DNA of 64,000 nt from the NCBI GenBank assembly GCA_037176705.1, contig CM073887.1, forward strand, positions 23,749,501-23,813,500, read 5' to 3'. Shown here one piece after another: positions 49,401 through 61,400 of the stretch (position 1 is the first letter of the stretch; every line of letters starts with the position of its first letter). Position numbers and translations under genes: made by a program. The notes under the pieces were generated by a model. That model had not been told where the DNA came from, searched no databases, and saw nothing but the letters and a program-made list of their open reading frames with translations. Origin of the DNA: Molossus alvarezi. Taxonomy: Eukaryota; Chordata; Mammalia; Chiroptera; Molossidae.

Positions 49401-52400
49401 AAATTTGTGTGTGTGTGTGTGCGCGCGCGCGTACACACATACGTTTGTGATGGGGGAGAAAAGAGGGATGATTAATAGATAAAGACATATGTATTAAATT
49501 CCATGTTTCAAAATAATTACACAATGTAAGTAACAGAGGACTACAATTCAACAGAATCATAAAACTTAAAGGGATTTAGAATAAACAAACAGCAACAAAA
49601 TGTTATTTTAATAAAATCAGTATTTTAAAATACCTACTATGATAAACGTACCAAAACAACTAAAGAGTGGGTTTCAAATAACCTGGGGAAAAATTCTTGG
49701 TGAAGCAACAATCAAATTAATGAAACTCAACAGCTTACTCCCATATATGATTCATTCCAGTAGCAGAAAGAAGTCACTCAGTCCATAAGTATACTTTAAT
49801 ATGTAAATTATATTATTAATTCATGGCAGGTTCTCATTTACAGCTCTCTTTAGCACTAATTAAAAGTGCTAAACTGGCAATACCGAATACCATAGGATGA
49901 CAATGTTTAAAGGTGGTAACTGTTGAGTTACATTCTCAAATAGCACACAGAAGAATATCGATCATCCTTACCTCTTTAGGAAGCAACGAAATGAAGTCTC
50001 GTTGAAACTGGGGTTCTATCACTTGCATCATATGTTTTACTTGGGTTGGTTCACAACTATCAATAAGTTCATCTAAAGCAAGCAATTTCTCTGGTCCACT
50101 CCAGCTCTATCAAAGAGGAATTAGAAATTTTATTATTTTCATAGATGTCTCGAATTAAAGAAAAATCCTCACACATACCATGAAAAGGAACTGCTTATAG
50201 TGACATTTTCTCTAGAAGACAATGAAATGATAATCATTGAGTATCACCAAATTTATTAGATACCTTAATTTTATAAAAGCTTTAAAAATGTCATGGTTTT
50301 AACAGGAAAATATTTTTGCATTAACTATTATGATTATTATATATTCATCTACCACTAAGATACTGGTTTAGAAACCAACATTTTATTCAGAAACGTCACT
50401 TCAGTTTACTGAGTAAACAGGGAATTCTGACATGATTTTCTTTCCTCTACATCTTTCAAGTGGGTGCCATACAACGTGATGGTCTGAATGAAGTAGTCGT
50501 CTGAGGAGACTGTCAACATCATTTAGAGAAAAATTAATAACTGGACATACTGCACATCTGACAAGTGTCTTCTACAAATCAAAAGGACTTGGATTTGTTG
50601 TGTGAAAAGAACTTCAGATAAAACACACCAAACAGTAGAAAATAGTAACTAACTTAGTAGTAAAATTTGAATATGAACAAAGAGGGTAAGAAATAAAGTA
50701 CTGCATTCCAGAAAAACAAAAACACATAATTATACCTCAGAAATATGAACTCCTTTAAACTATACTAGGGAATTCTTTAAAAAAAAAAATTTTTTTCTTT
50801 TTAGTGAGGAACACCTGCACAGAAAAGCCATGTTCTTTAAAGGAAAAACTAAAAAGGGCATATGAGTAATTTAAAATGTTAAGAGTTTTCCCTCAAAATA
50901 TTCATGTAAAACAAATAACCTTGGAATTCTTAAGTGAAAGAACATCCGTGAGGAGGCTGATTTAAGGACCTTTGTGAATTATGTCCATTTTGGAAGTGGG
51001 TAAAGAGAGAACAAGAGATGAGGTTTGAAGCTAGAAAGATCTGAATTTTGATTCCATTTCTTGCTCAAATTAGGAACCTGCATTTTGTAATATGTGAAAT
51101 AGATAATAACTGAAAACTGAGATATACTGAGGACACAGGAAGCCTTATTTAGAACATTTTTTATTTTTAAATGTATTTACGTATACTCTACAATAAACTT
51201 CACCTAGTTTCCTACCATAAAGTATACATTATGATAATACTATCCAACATTTCAGCAGTACTTCCGGAAAACCTGTCACAAACATAATCTCATTTAACCA
51301 TTACACAAACCTGGGAACTGTCCTCATTTCATTACCGAATATGAGAAAACACAGGCTCTAAGAAGTGGGCCCTTTCCTTTTACTTCTGCACATACACATT
51401 CCCAGACCACTGCCCTCGAGTTCTCACCTTGTCGCCTTCGGGTTAGGGTGAGGATTCATGCATAAAATTAAAAATACATACATGTATATGCACACACATG
51501 ACCAATTAAAAGTAGTTAATTTGAAGTTTGATTATTTTGTTCAGTTCCCCTCAAACAGATTAAATTCCTGGTTCAAAATTAACCTTTTTGACAAAACTTA
51601 CACTGACCACCAATCTCCACTTGTCCCTGATCAATTAGTATCAATGCTATAAACTCTGATTTATTGATTTACATTCCTCACAAGATTTGAGGTAGCTTTT
51701 TATAATATGTTGTTCCTCTCTGTCTACATGATAAAGGTTCATAAACACTAGTATTAAGGAGATATACATTTTGGGTAAAGGATAACCATGCTGACTTCAT
51801 TAAAATGGAGCTTTAATTAAGTTACTTGATAACAGAAAAATTTTAATATAAATTTCTTAATCTCCTATACATATATTAATGCATTTCAAAATATTTTTAG
51901 AAGAGGTTAGGGTTAAATATTGATATGAAAATAAAGCTAGCCTATGCAATCCTCTATAGTAAAAAGACAGTGAAATGTATTTCGGTGTAGTACTACTTTA
52001 TACACTATATATTTTAACTACATTTACAGCTATTATGAATACGTCTAATTCAAAGTGATATACTACACATGATTGATGTTTTCTTTAAGTTAATGTATTA
52101 TTACTAATTTTAAAAAGAAAGAAATAGAAGAACACTACCAACACACAGTATACAATTGCTAAAAGATGCAAAAAATACCTTTAATCAAGGATTTGAAGAG
52201 ATGGAGTATAAAATAAAAAAAGCCAGAAGAGAACATAAATAACTAATTCAGATATCAGGTAAATGTCAGAAACTTCTATATACTTAAGGCAATGTCCATG
52301 ACAAAAATTAGGCTGCAGAGTAAAATGTTTCTAAGACTTTAAACTATATTTTTTATTTTGTGTTAAATAATATTTGATTTAGTAAGTCAAATAAAAGTAA

Positions 52401-55400
52401 AGTTATATCTCATTTAAATAACACATGCATTTAGCAGATGTTACTTCGTGACTTTTTAATAAAAATATATCCCGTGCAGATCAGTAAGGTAAACTATAAA
52501 CTACACAGTGAGTGAGACTGTTCCCACTGACCAGACATACTCAACAGTCTAACTGCTCACACCCACATATCTTAGGTGGTTCCAGTAAAGGTCTGGACCA
52601 TACAGACAGCTCTCTGCCCAGCCTGGATTTCTTCCCTGAACTCCAGACCTGTATATAAAATTGCTTACTCAACATGTATTCTTGGATATGTGATGGAACC
52701 TAATATGCCCATGATCTTTCTCCTCAAGTATGCACATCCACAGTGCTCCCTATTTCAGTAAAACGCAGGCCAAAAACTGTGGGGCCATCTCTCACCTCTC
52801 ACTCCCTCACTCTCACTGGTAGATGGTTCTGATCCATCGATAAATTCTAAGGCCTTAAACAGCAAAATATATCCAGAAGGTGACTATTACTACACTGGTC
52901 TAAGCTCTTATCTCTTACCTGGATTATTCCTATAACCTCTTACCCACCTCCCAGCTTCCCACCTTTGCCCTCCTCATTCTATTCCCCACAAAGTAGTGAC
53001 AGTGCCGCTGCTAAAAGTCACTCCCTCTTCTGCTTAAACCCCTCCAGACCCACTTCACTCAGAGTAAACACCAAAGTCTTTCGGTGAGCCTACAGGGTTG
53101 TACTTTCCTATTCCTTTTCCTCATTTACTCTGCTTATTCAGAGACACTCTTCCTGTGCCTCAAACACACCAAGCGTGCTCTGCGTCAGCCTTTGCACGGG
53201 CTGTTCCCTGGAACATCACTCCCCCAGGCACCCACAGGGCTTGCTTCCACACGTCCTTCTCTGAGCAGCCTTTGTGAAACCGCAAACCGGTTCCAAGCCC
53301 CCCAGTCCTGTCACTCTCCCAACTAGAATCTAAGTTCTGCAAAATTGGTGTTTTGACTTTTGGGTTTTGGGGGTTTTTTTGGAGTGAGTGAGGGGGTCTT
53401 TTTTGCTAACTACTGCAGCCCGTATCTGAAGTACAGCCTAGCACCTAACAGGTGCTCAATAAATATCTGTTAATATTCAATGAGTGAATCCCCAAAGAGT
53501 CAACAAATACTGTCCCAACACTATCTCAACACACTCTCTGGAGTGTTTTTATCCTTTATATTTGATGGTATCACTAGAACTTTCTTGCTTTGTCTGGTTC
53601 CAAGACTGGATGCAAGTTTTGTAGACATACATGCTTTAGCAGCAAGGTGAAGTATGTATTAACTTGAAAACCTTGCAGCTAATAACTATATTAAAACAAA
53701 ATAACAACCCATACCAACCTTTAATGAGGAAGAATGGAAAGAGCACTGAACTGGGGATCAGAAAATCCACATTTAAAAATGTCTTCATTGATATTTTAGA
53801 GAGAAAGGATGGGAAAGAGAGATAGAAACATTGATGGGAGAGAGAAACATCAATCAGCTGCCTCCTGTACAACCCCTACTGAGGATCGAGCCCACAACCC
53901 GCGCGTGTGCCTTGACGGGGAATCAAACTGGGACCTCTCAGTCCATGAGACGACACTCAATCCACTAAGCCACACCAGCCAGGCAGAAAATCCAATTTCT
54001 GGAGGAGATACTGACATTAATTAGGTTACAATTTAACCTCTGCAGCCTTAGTTTCTTTTTTTTTTTTATCCTCACCTGAGGACATTCTTCCATTTTTTTG
54101 TTCAGGCAGAGTGGGAGGGAGAGAGAGGAAGAGAGAGAGAGAGAGAGAAACATCGACGTGAAAGGGACACATCGAGTGGTTGCCACCCACATGACCAACC
54201 AGGGCCGGGGACAAACTGCAACCGAGGTACGTGCTCTTAGCGGGAACCGAACCCGGGTCCCTCTGGACCGCAGGCCAACGCTCTAACTATTGAGCCAAAC
54301 CGGCCAGGGCCAGCCTTAGTTTCTTTATCTGCAAAAGTGTTAGACAATTCTGATAATAATTAATTTATTTCTATTCTGAAAAGTAGTTGTATTGAAAAAG
54401 AAAAAAACTTCCATTGGTCTTTCATGGTAAAGCTATGTAGGGACATGTTAAAGGGGTCAGGAAAAACATCCCAAATTCAGAAAGGTTCACAAAACACAAA
54501 CTTTAATTTGTGGACAAAACTGCAAATGCCAACTTGAAAACTGCCCATGAAAGTGATATTTCATTTCAGATAATTAGAGAATACAGGTAGTAGAGAAGAA
54601 TGGAAGGAACACTGAACTGTAATCAGATGCCTGGGTTATGCTGGTAGATTCACTGTGGAACCACTTGGAAGTCCCATAATTAGTCTGAGTTGCAGAGACC
54701 CCACCTGTATAATGAGGGGCTTCGTCCAGATCAGTGGTTCCCAAATGCTGGTTGAGGAATGCGAGAATCATAGAGTCCTACAACCCACCATCAAAGAGTC
54801 TGATTCAGTGGTCAAGGTGAGGTTGAGGACATTCTGTTTTAAATAAACAACTCATCCGGGATTGATGCAGGTGATTCACACACCAGCAGTAAAGATGACT
54901 AACACACCTGGATGATCCTTAGTATCCCAGTCAGACATATACATTATGACTTTGGACAGTACTAGAGAAATCACTGCTCTCGTAAGCCCAGCAGATGGTA
55001 TCCAGTCTGTTCCAACAGTTCCAGGAGTAGAGTACTTACTATCTCCCATTCTACTGTGGGCCAGTTCTAATTGTTAACTTCAACTTATATCCAAGTCTGA
55101 ATCAAAGAATATGATCCAGGTTTTGTTTTCTGAAAAAACCAAGAATCAACCTGATATATTTTTATACAAAATTCTTCAAAATGTTAGACACAATATTTTT
55201 CCTTAGTCTTCTCTGGCTTTCTTCAACTCTTCCTAACACAACAAGGTTTCTTGATCATACTGTTTCAAATACAATTGCAAAAGAATACTGAATTCATGTC
55301 CTGCTTTAATATTTATTTGGCTGACTGTCAAAAAATATCTAAATAAATAAATTAGAAAAGTTTTGTATAATTTCTAAATGTTACCATGAAGCTTGATTAA

Positions 55401-58400
55401 ATCCTTCAATAGATTAGTTTTTACTCCTTTCAATTTCAAAACACAGAAGAGTTTTCTAGTTTATCATTTAAACAGTATTTTAAGTGTAACAGGTATTTTC
55501 AAAGTACATTTGCAGTTTTAATGCAATGCAAATATGCTCTGATTAGAATAATGCTAATAATGTTAAGCTAATGCATCAGTGTGAAGCTGGTGTTAACAGC
55601 CCCTTTCAGACGTGAGCCATCTGAAGCTCACAAAGGCTATTTCTGGACTAAGAGAGGACACTAATATTTATTGAGTCTCCACTATAATTTCAAGTATAGC
55701 TTAAGCATATTTACATGTTTCTTCCCTTTCGACAACTTTTTAGTATTATATCTATGTTACAGAGAATAAAAATAAAGGCAAGAGTGGTTATATAATATCA
55801 ACAAAATTACTCAGTGATTAAGAGGCCAAAGCCAGAATTTGTACTAAGAGCTTTTCCAAATCATATGTGCTTCTCATTCTATCAGGTTGCCTCTGAATAT
55901 AAATTTCAACATAAGAGAATGTCAATGTTATTGGTGTCTTTACCTAGGCTAAAATTTTCAAGTGAAAAACCATTTATTAACACCCAAATGGCATAAACAA
56001 CAAAAAGTTTTCTTCCCCAAAATTAACATTCTAAAGCATCAATCTGGCTGCCAAAACAAGCAGAATCAATGACTACTGAAAATTCAAACAGTGCAAAATT
56101 TCGGGGGGGGGGGGGGGAACACGACTTTGTTTTGTTTTTAATTTGTACTTCTATTTTGCAGCGGCATTCTGTTTCAATTTCCCTTTCTCCAAAATGGTGT
56201 GTCATTTGTTCTCATTCAATTTATAAATTGAGAACAGAGTAGTACTCTGTTAGAATAGATGGAACTGGACCAAAACAATGCTGTATTACTGCCTCAGGAG
56301 CAACAGCAGAACAGTAAGGGGACAAACTCTCCCATTTTGCTTGTTATGTAACAGAACAGTCATCATTAAATCGCCCACAGCATATCTGTAGAAATCATGC
56401 CAGTTTAATTACCCCCGAGTATCCAACAACGGTCAACTCATGACCCCCTGCCCCCACCTTAAAAGTGTATCTCTCTGCAAGTTAGGCATTAAAGCATTGT
56501 AAGCCCTTAGGCAAATGATTCATTTCTAGTTACTTTGGAATCAGCCTTGAAAATAAAGGGCAGTGAACAACAATGAGGCCTTGGGTGTGTCAGACACAGG
56601 CATGGTAGTCAAAGGATTAGGGTTCTGATCTAGCTGTCTAGGTGACCTTTTGTTTCTAATAGACTTCTATGCTATAGAATATTTATCTGGAAAAAAAAAA
56701 AAGTATGATACCTACAGGGACAATTCTAAATACTATTCTTATGAACTAAGAACAAATTTTCTTCACTGCATCTACTTTTCATACGTAAAACAATCAAATA
56801 AGCCCTTTTTACCAAACAAAGCTAGCCTAATATTCTTTAGTTTACTGAATCTCATTAATCCTAAGAAACAAGTTAAAAAAAAAAATAACTGTTTCAAGTT
56901 GTGATGCATCTAACAACCTAGAATGTCTCAGATTTGATGATATACAGTATGAGGTAATGTGGACATTTCATTAAGAAAAGCACGTGCTACCTAAACAAGC
57001 AAACATTGTACACAGGACTCCCTAAAACACCCTCATTGCAAAATAATTCACAAATGCCCCTAGTATACAGATCAGTATTTGAGAAAGTCCCATTAAAAAT
57101 GGGGGGAAAACAAAACCAAAAAGCTAGCAAACAATATTTTGGAATACTGGAATAAATGGGCTCACACTCATTTTAAATCTCACTCTGGACGACTTTCTCA
57201 TAATAAGTAAAGCTTTCCATATAAAACAAATATTTTGGAGGCTGTCTACAATGATGATAAAACTATTACTATTAGTGTAATTTTCAACCAGGTGGTACTT
57301 TCATATAAAAATGAGATGAAATAGGTTCTGCACTACCTTCAAGTGCTGTGTTGCTCACACTGTGAGCATACGCAGGGTGACCACGCACACCCATACTCAC
57401 ATTTCCTTGGTTTAATCAGAGGTGGTCAAAGTCTTGAAAGTATTTTTTAAGATTGTATTAATGTCTGAGTCCTATTTTTACCTCTTATTGACACATAACT
57501 TTCTTTTGAAAAGGATGCAACAAAAAAAAATTAGACTCTGAGGGCCTGCATATGAAAAAAACTTAAAAAATTTTTTTTTAAATCATGAACCTGGGCCCAA
57601 CTGGTGTGGTCAGTGGCTGAGCATCGACCCATGCACCAAGAGGTCACCAGTTCGATTCCTGATCAGGGCATATGCCCAGGTTATGGGCCAAATCCCCGGG
57701 GGGGGGGGGGGGGCATTCAGGAGGCAGCCAATTGATGTTCTCTTTCATTGATGTTTCTATCTTTCTTTTCTTATCCCTTCCTCTCTCTCTAAAATCAATA
57801 AAGAAAAAAAAATTTTTTTAAACCATGAACCTGGAAGGAGGAGAGAGGATAATCCTGGGGGAAGGTAAGATTAATCAATAAATGACTGAAAATGAAAAAA
57901 AAAACCCATCACAAGTCTTTGTAATTGTAGAGGTTCATAATACTGCAAAAACAGTGAAATACATTTTTCATTCCTCTAACCATAAATTCTCAACCTCAGC
58001 ACTATGACATTTTGGGCCAGATGATCCTGTTGTGGGAGGCTGTCCCTTACACTGCCTCCTCCCACAAGAAGCCAGCACTGTCCTGCGGGTCCTGTCTGCC
58101 CTCCCCCATGCCTGCAGTCCTAACAATGGAAAATGTTTCAACCAAGGCAAAACCTGCCCCCTGTCAAGAACCACTGCCATAACCTTTCAGTTACCAATTG
58201 GAAAAAAAAAAAGTTATCTTAGTTTTTCTGAAATCATGTGAAGGGTAGAAACAATGTAAAAAATCCATTTAAAAGAAATATTGTTTCACGTGAATATTCT
58301 AGCTATTGAAGAAAAAAATTGGGACATTTATTTATTTTTTGCCCATGTATTTAAAATATTAGGATTTACATAAATGGACATCTTAAAAATCTGAAATATC

Positions 58401-61400
58401 AAATAAAGTATCCTCTTTTCAACCATTATTCCCTTATGCATTCATAAAATACCACCAATAAAGCAGCAAGAGGTAAGAAAATAGATTCATTTTATATTAG
58501 AATGGTGACTAATATCACAGAAAACTTCACTTTACATAATTTATATTATTTACTATTTACAAAGAATAATTAAGCAAGTGTTTAATCCATGTCAACTCTT
58601 TTGCTAAATATGTGATTTATATGCATAATCTCATTGGAAGAAGGGAGAAAAATCAATATGACTATCATGAGTCATGAAACTCATAATTTTCAAGGCTTGG
58701 TTGTAGTTAATCATCCTGGTAAACTTTTGAAGAATTTAAATACTACTATAATACAGTAATCAGAATTGGAACACAATAAACCATACGCAAGCACGGCACA
58801 ATGAAAAGAAGCTGCATCAACTATTGGAGGCTACTAGGTGGAGTAATAGTGGTGGGTAAGTTACCACCAGTGACTAATTAGTGGAGTTCTTAACATTACT
58901 CCTAAATGCTTAGCTTCCAAGCAATGCAGTTTAGAACATGAATACTTTTAGCAGCCTCAGAAACTCAAACATAAAGGGGAGAAGGAAGAAAGGTCTTATT
59001 ACCTAAAAAGCAATAAAAGAAATACAAATGCACACCTCCATAAAATAAGCACTCTCTTGAGTAATACACTTAAAAATGAAAATGAGCTCCCCTATTTTTA
59101 ATAGCATTTTAAAATTGAGATATACTTCACATAACATAAAATCCACTATTTTAAATGTACACTTCAGTGGTTCCCAGTACAGCCATCTTGCTGTGCAACC
59201 ATCACTACTATCCAATTCCAGAACATTTCCATCACCAGAAAAGAAACTTCGTGCCAATTAGCAGTTAGTCTCAACCTCCCCTGCAACCACAGCCTAGCAA
59301 TCACGTAATCTACTTTCTGTCTTTATGGATTTTCCTGTTCTGGAATATAATCATACAGTATGTGGCCTTCTGTGTCTGGCTTTTTTAAAATTTAGCATAA
59401 TGTTTTCAATGTTCATCGAAGGAGCATGTAACAATTCCTTTACATGGATGAATAATCTCTTATATTTTTTCAGCAATTAAGTGAAGCATTTCAAGTACTA
59501 TTTTTAGACATGTCACCTGAAACATTTTCAGCCATTCCTGGAGGCCTGTAGGTGGTTGGACAGATGTAATTCGGCGACGCTGTTGCCCTTGGCCATTGGC
59601 TGCTCTCAGATCTCCAAAAGTCGTTGGTGTTGCTGAACATGGTACAAGCCCAGTGGTACTAGAAAAAATATAAGAGTGAAAGCAAACACAGATATTTATT
59701 AAGAATAACAGGTTCAAATTTAATAAGAATGATGATCTGGCATATTTTAAACATCAATCAAATTATTATTTTTATTTGCTTATTCCCAGAGAACAAGAAT
59801 AAATAAAACCAATTCTGCTATTCTTAGAGTAAGTTTCCTCCCTCCTGCATAACCACCTGTTATTATCCCAGCAATACTAATTGCAACCAAATGACAGAAT
59901 CTCTACGGCAAAAATGCAAATTGTTGATGCATACAAATAATGTTAAAACATTTCCTTAGAAGATAGAGGTTCCACGTCTCTTTTGACTGGTCTTCAATGA
60001 CACATTAAATAAAAGTTAAAATTTTCTTTATAAAAGGGGGGTGGTTTGTGAGACTCTCAAAAATTCAAATGTAGAAACAGTTATGTTCAGATGTTTTGGA
60101 CATTTCACTAGTCACACTGTTCCTTGAGTTTGCCCCAGATGCCTTCTAAACTGTTTATAGTATGTGCCCATTTCTCTCCAATTTTTGTTATAAAGCTTAG
60201 TCTAGATAATATTTGACAGGAGCAAACCTTGATTAGAAATGTATTTCCTCAAAACAGGTTAAGTGTTAAAAACATACTATATGCAAAATTAAATGAGATC
60301 ATCCAAACAGTTTTATTTAAACTTTGAGATTTTTTTAAAAACTTGAAATTAAATTCTACCACTAGTAAAATAAGGAGTTAAGACTAGATTATCAACCTCC
60401 AAAATTGTCCAACTCTCCTAAAAACAACTAATTAGAAAAAGTATAGTTATAACTGTTATTCATATATTAAAAACCTTACTTTCTAATCTCAATAACTAAA
60501 CCATTTAAAATCAAGGTAAATACTATACATCTCCTATTTTAGAGACAGTTAAAAAAAGGAGCAGAAAGATTTAGTTAACTAGATACATTTGTACAATAAT
60601 CTTGAATTTATTGAGCTATGATAATAAAGTGTTTTAAATCCAAGAAATTGTACCCTAATGGTTGAATATCAAGCTCTGATAAATGACTAATGAAACAACT
60701 CCAATTCTTTTCTAGTCAGTGTATCTAATTATTTTGTTAAAAATGTATCTCAGTCACCATATTTTTAAAAATTTTCATATCTACCACCTTTAAATCTTTT
60801 AACATACATCTATGATAATTTCTCTAACATTCAACAATTAAATCTATTTTTTTTCCTCTATCAAATTTCACAGGTAAGCTCTATTTTTTTCTCTGAAATG
60901 AAACAATTTTTAAACAGTGATCATAACTTAAATTTTCTAATAAAAATGATAGAAAATTCCAATTTTATCTTATTAGAAAAATCTGTCAAAAAATTAGAAA
61001 ACATCAAATATATACTGAAAACATCTCCAAAAAGACAGGGTATGCTGTTTGGTTTGCTTTGACAATATTATATGTTAAAAGCCTAAAAATAAAATGTTCA
61101 CCTTTTCAGGTGCTTTCTCAATATAAAAATAAGCAACTAAAGATAAATTTTACTAAATTGTGTTCTGCAGTAAAAATCCAGCATTCATTTATAAGCTCCC
61201 TTAAAAAATAACTGAACAACTTAATACCTTTGTCCTGGTATCAGCCATATTAATAAAAGACCAAAAATTATATGATTAACTGGAATCTACATTTTTTTTA
61301 AATAACACATTTTTAACATTACACTCAACTTTCTTATCCAAGAAATACTTTATCAAGACTAGGAGGAAAAGGCAAAAATGAAGTGAGTAGTTTCACTTGT

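Larger units (their letters stand above)
44763..49971 (-). other. FBXW7 intron 3 of the shared part (5,209 bp)
   Basis: Contains three Ves SINEs, the 22-bp minisatellite, an L1 3' end and the TG/CG tract. A ten-base G run is at 47983-47992. The rest is AT-rich with nothing recognised. Confidence 0.85.
50107..59516 (-). other. FBXW7 intron 2 of the shared part (9,410 bp)
   Basis: The largest intron wholly in the window. It holds the MIR, L2, MER5A, MER20, L1 and three Ves insertions listed above. Apparently repeat-free stretches lie at about 50110-51240, 51450-52750 and 55480-57590. Confidence 0.85.

Noticed and set aside
49105..49560. 151-codon open frame on the minus strand with an RARAHTHT run
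   Set aside because: It crosses an L1 3' end and a TG/CG microsatellite.
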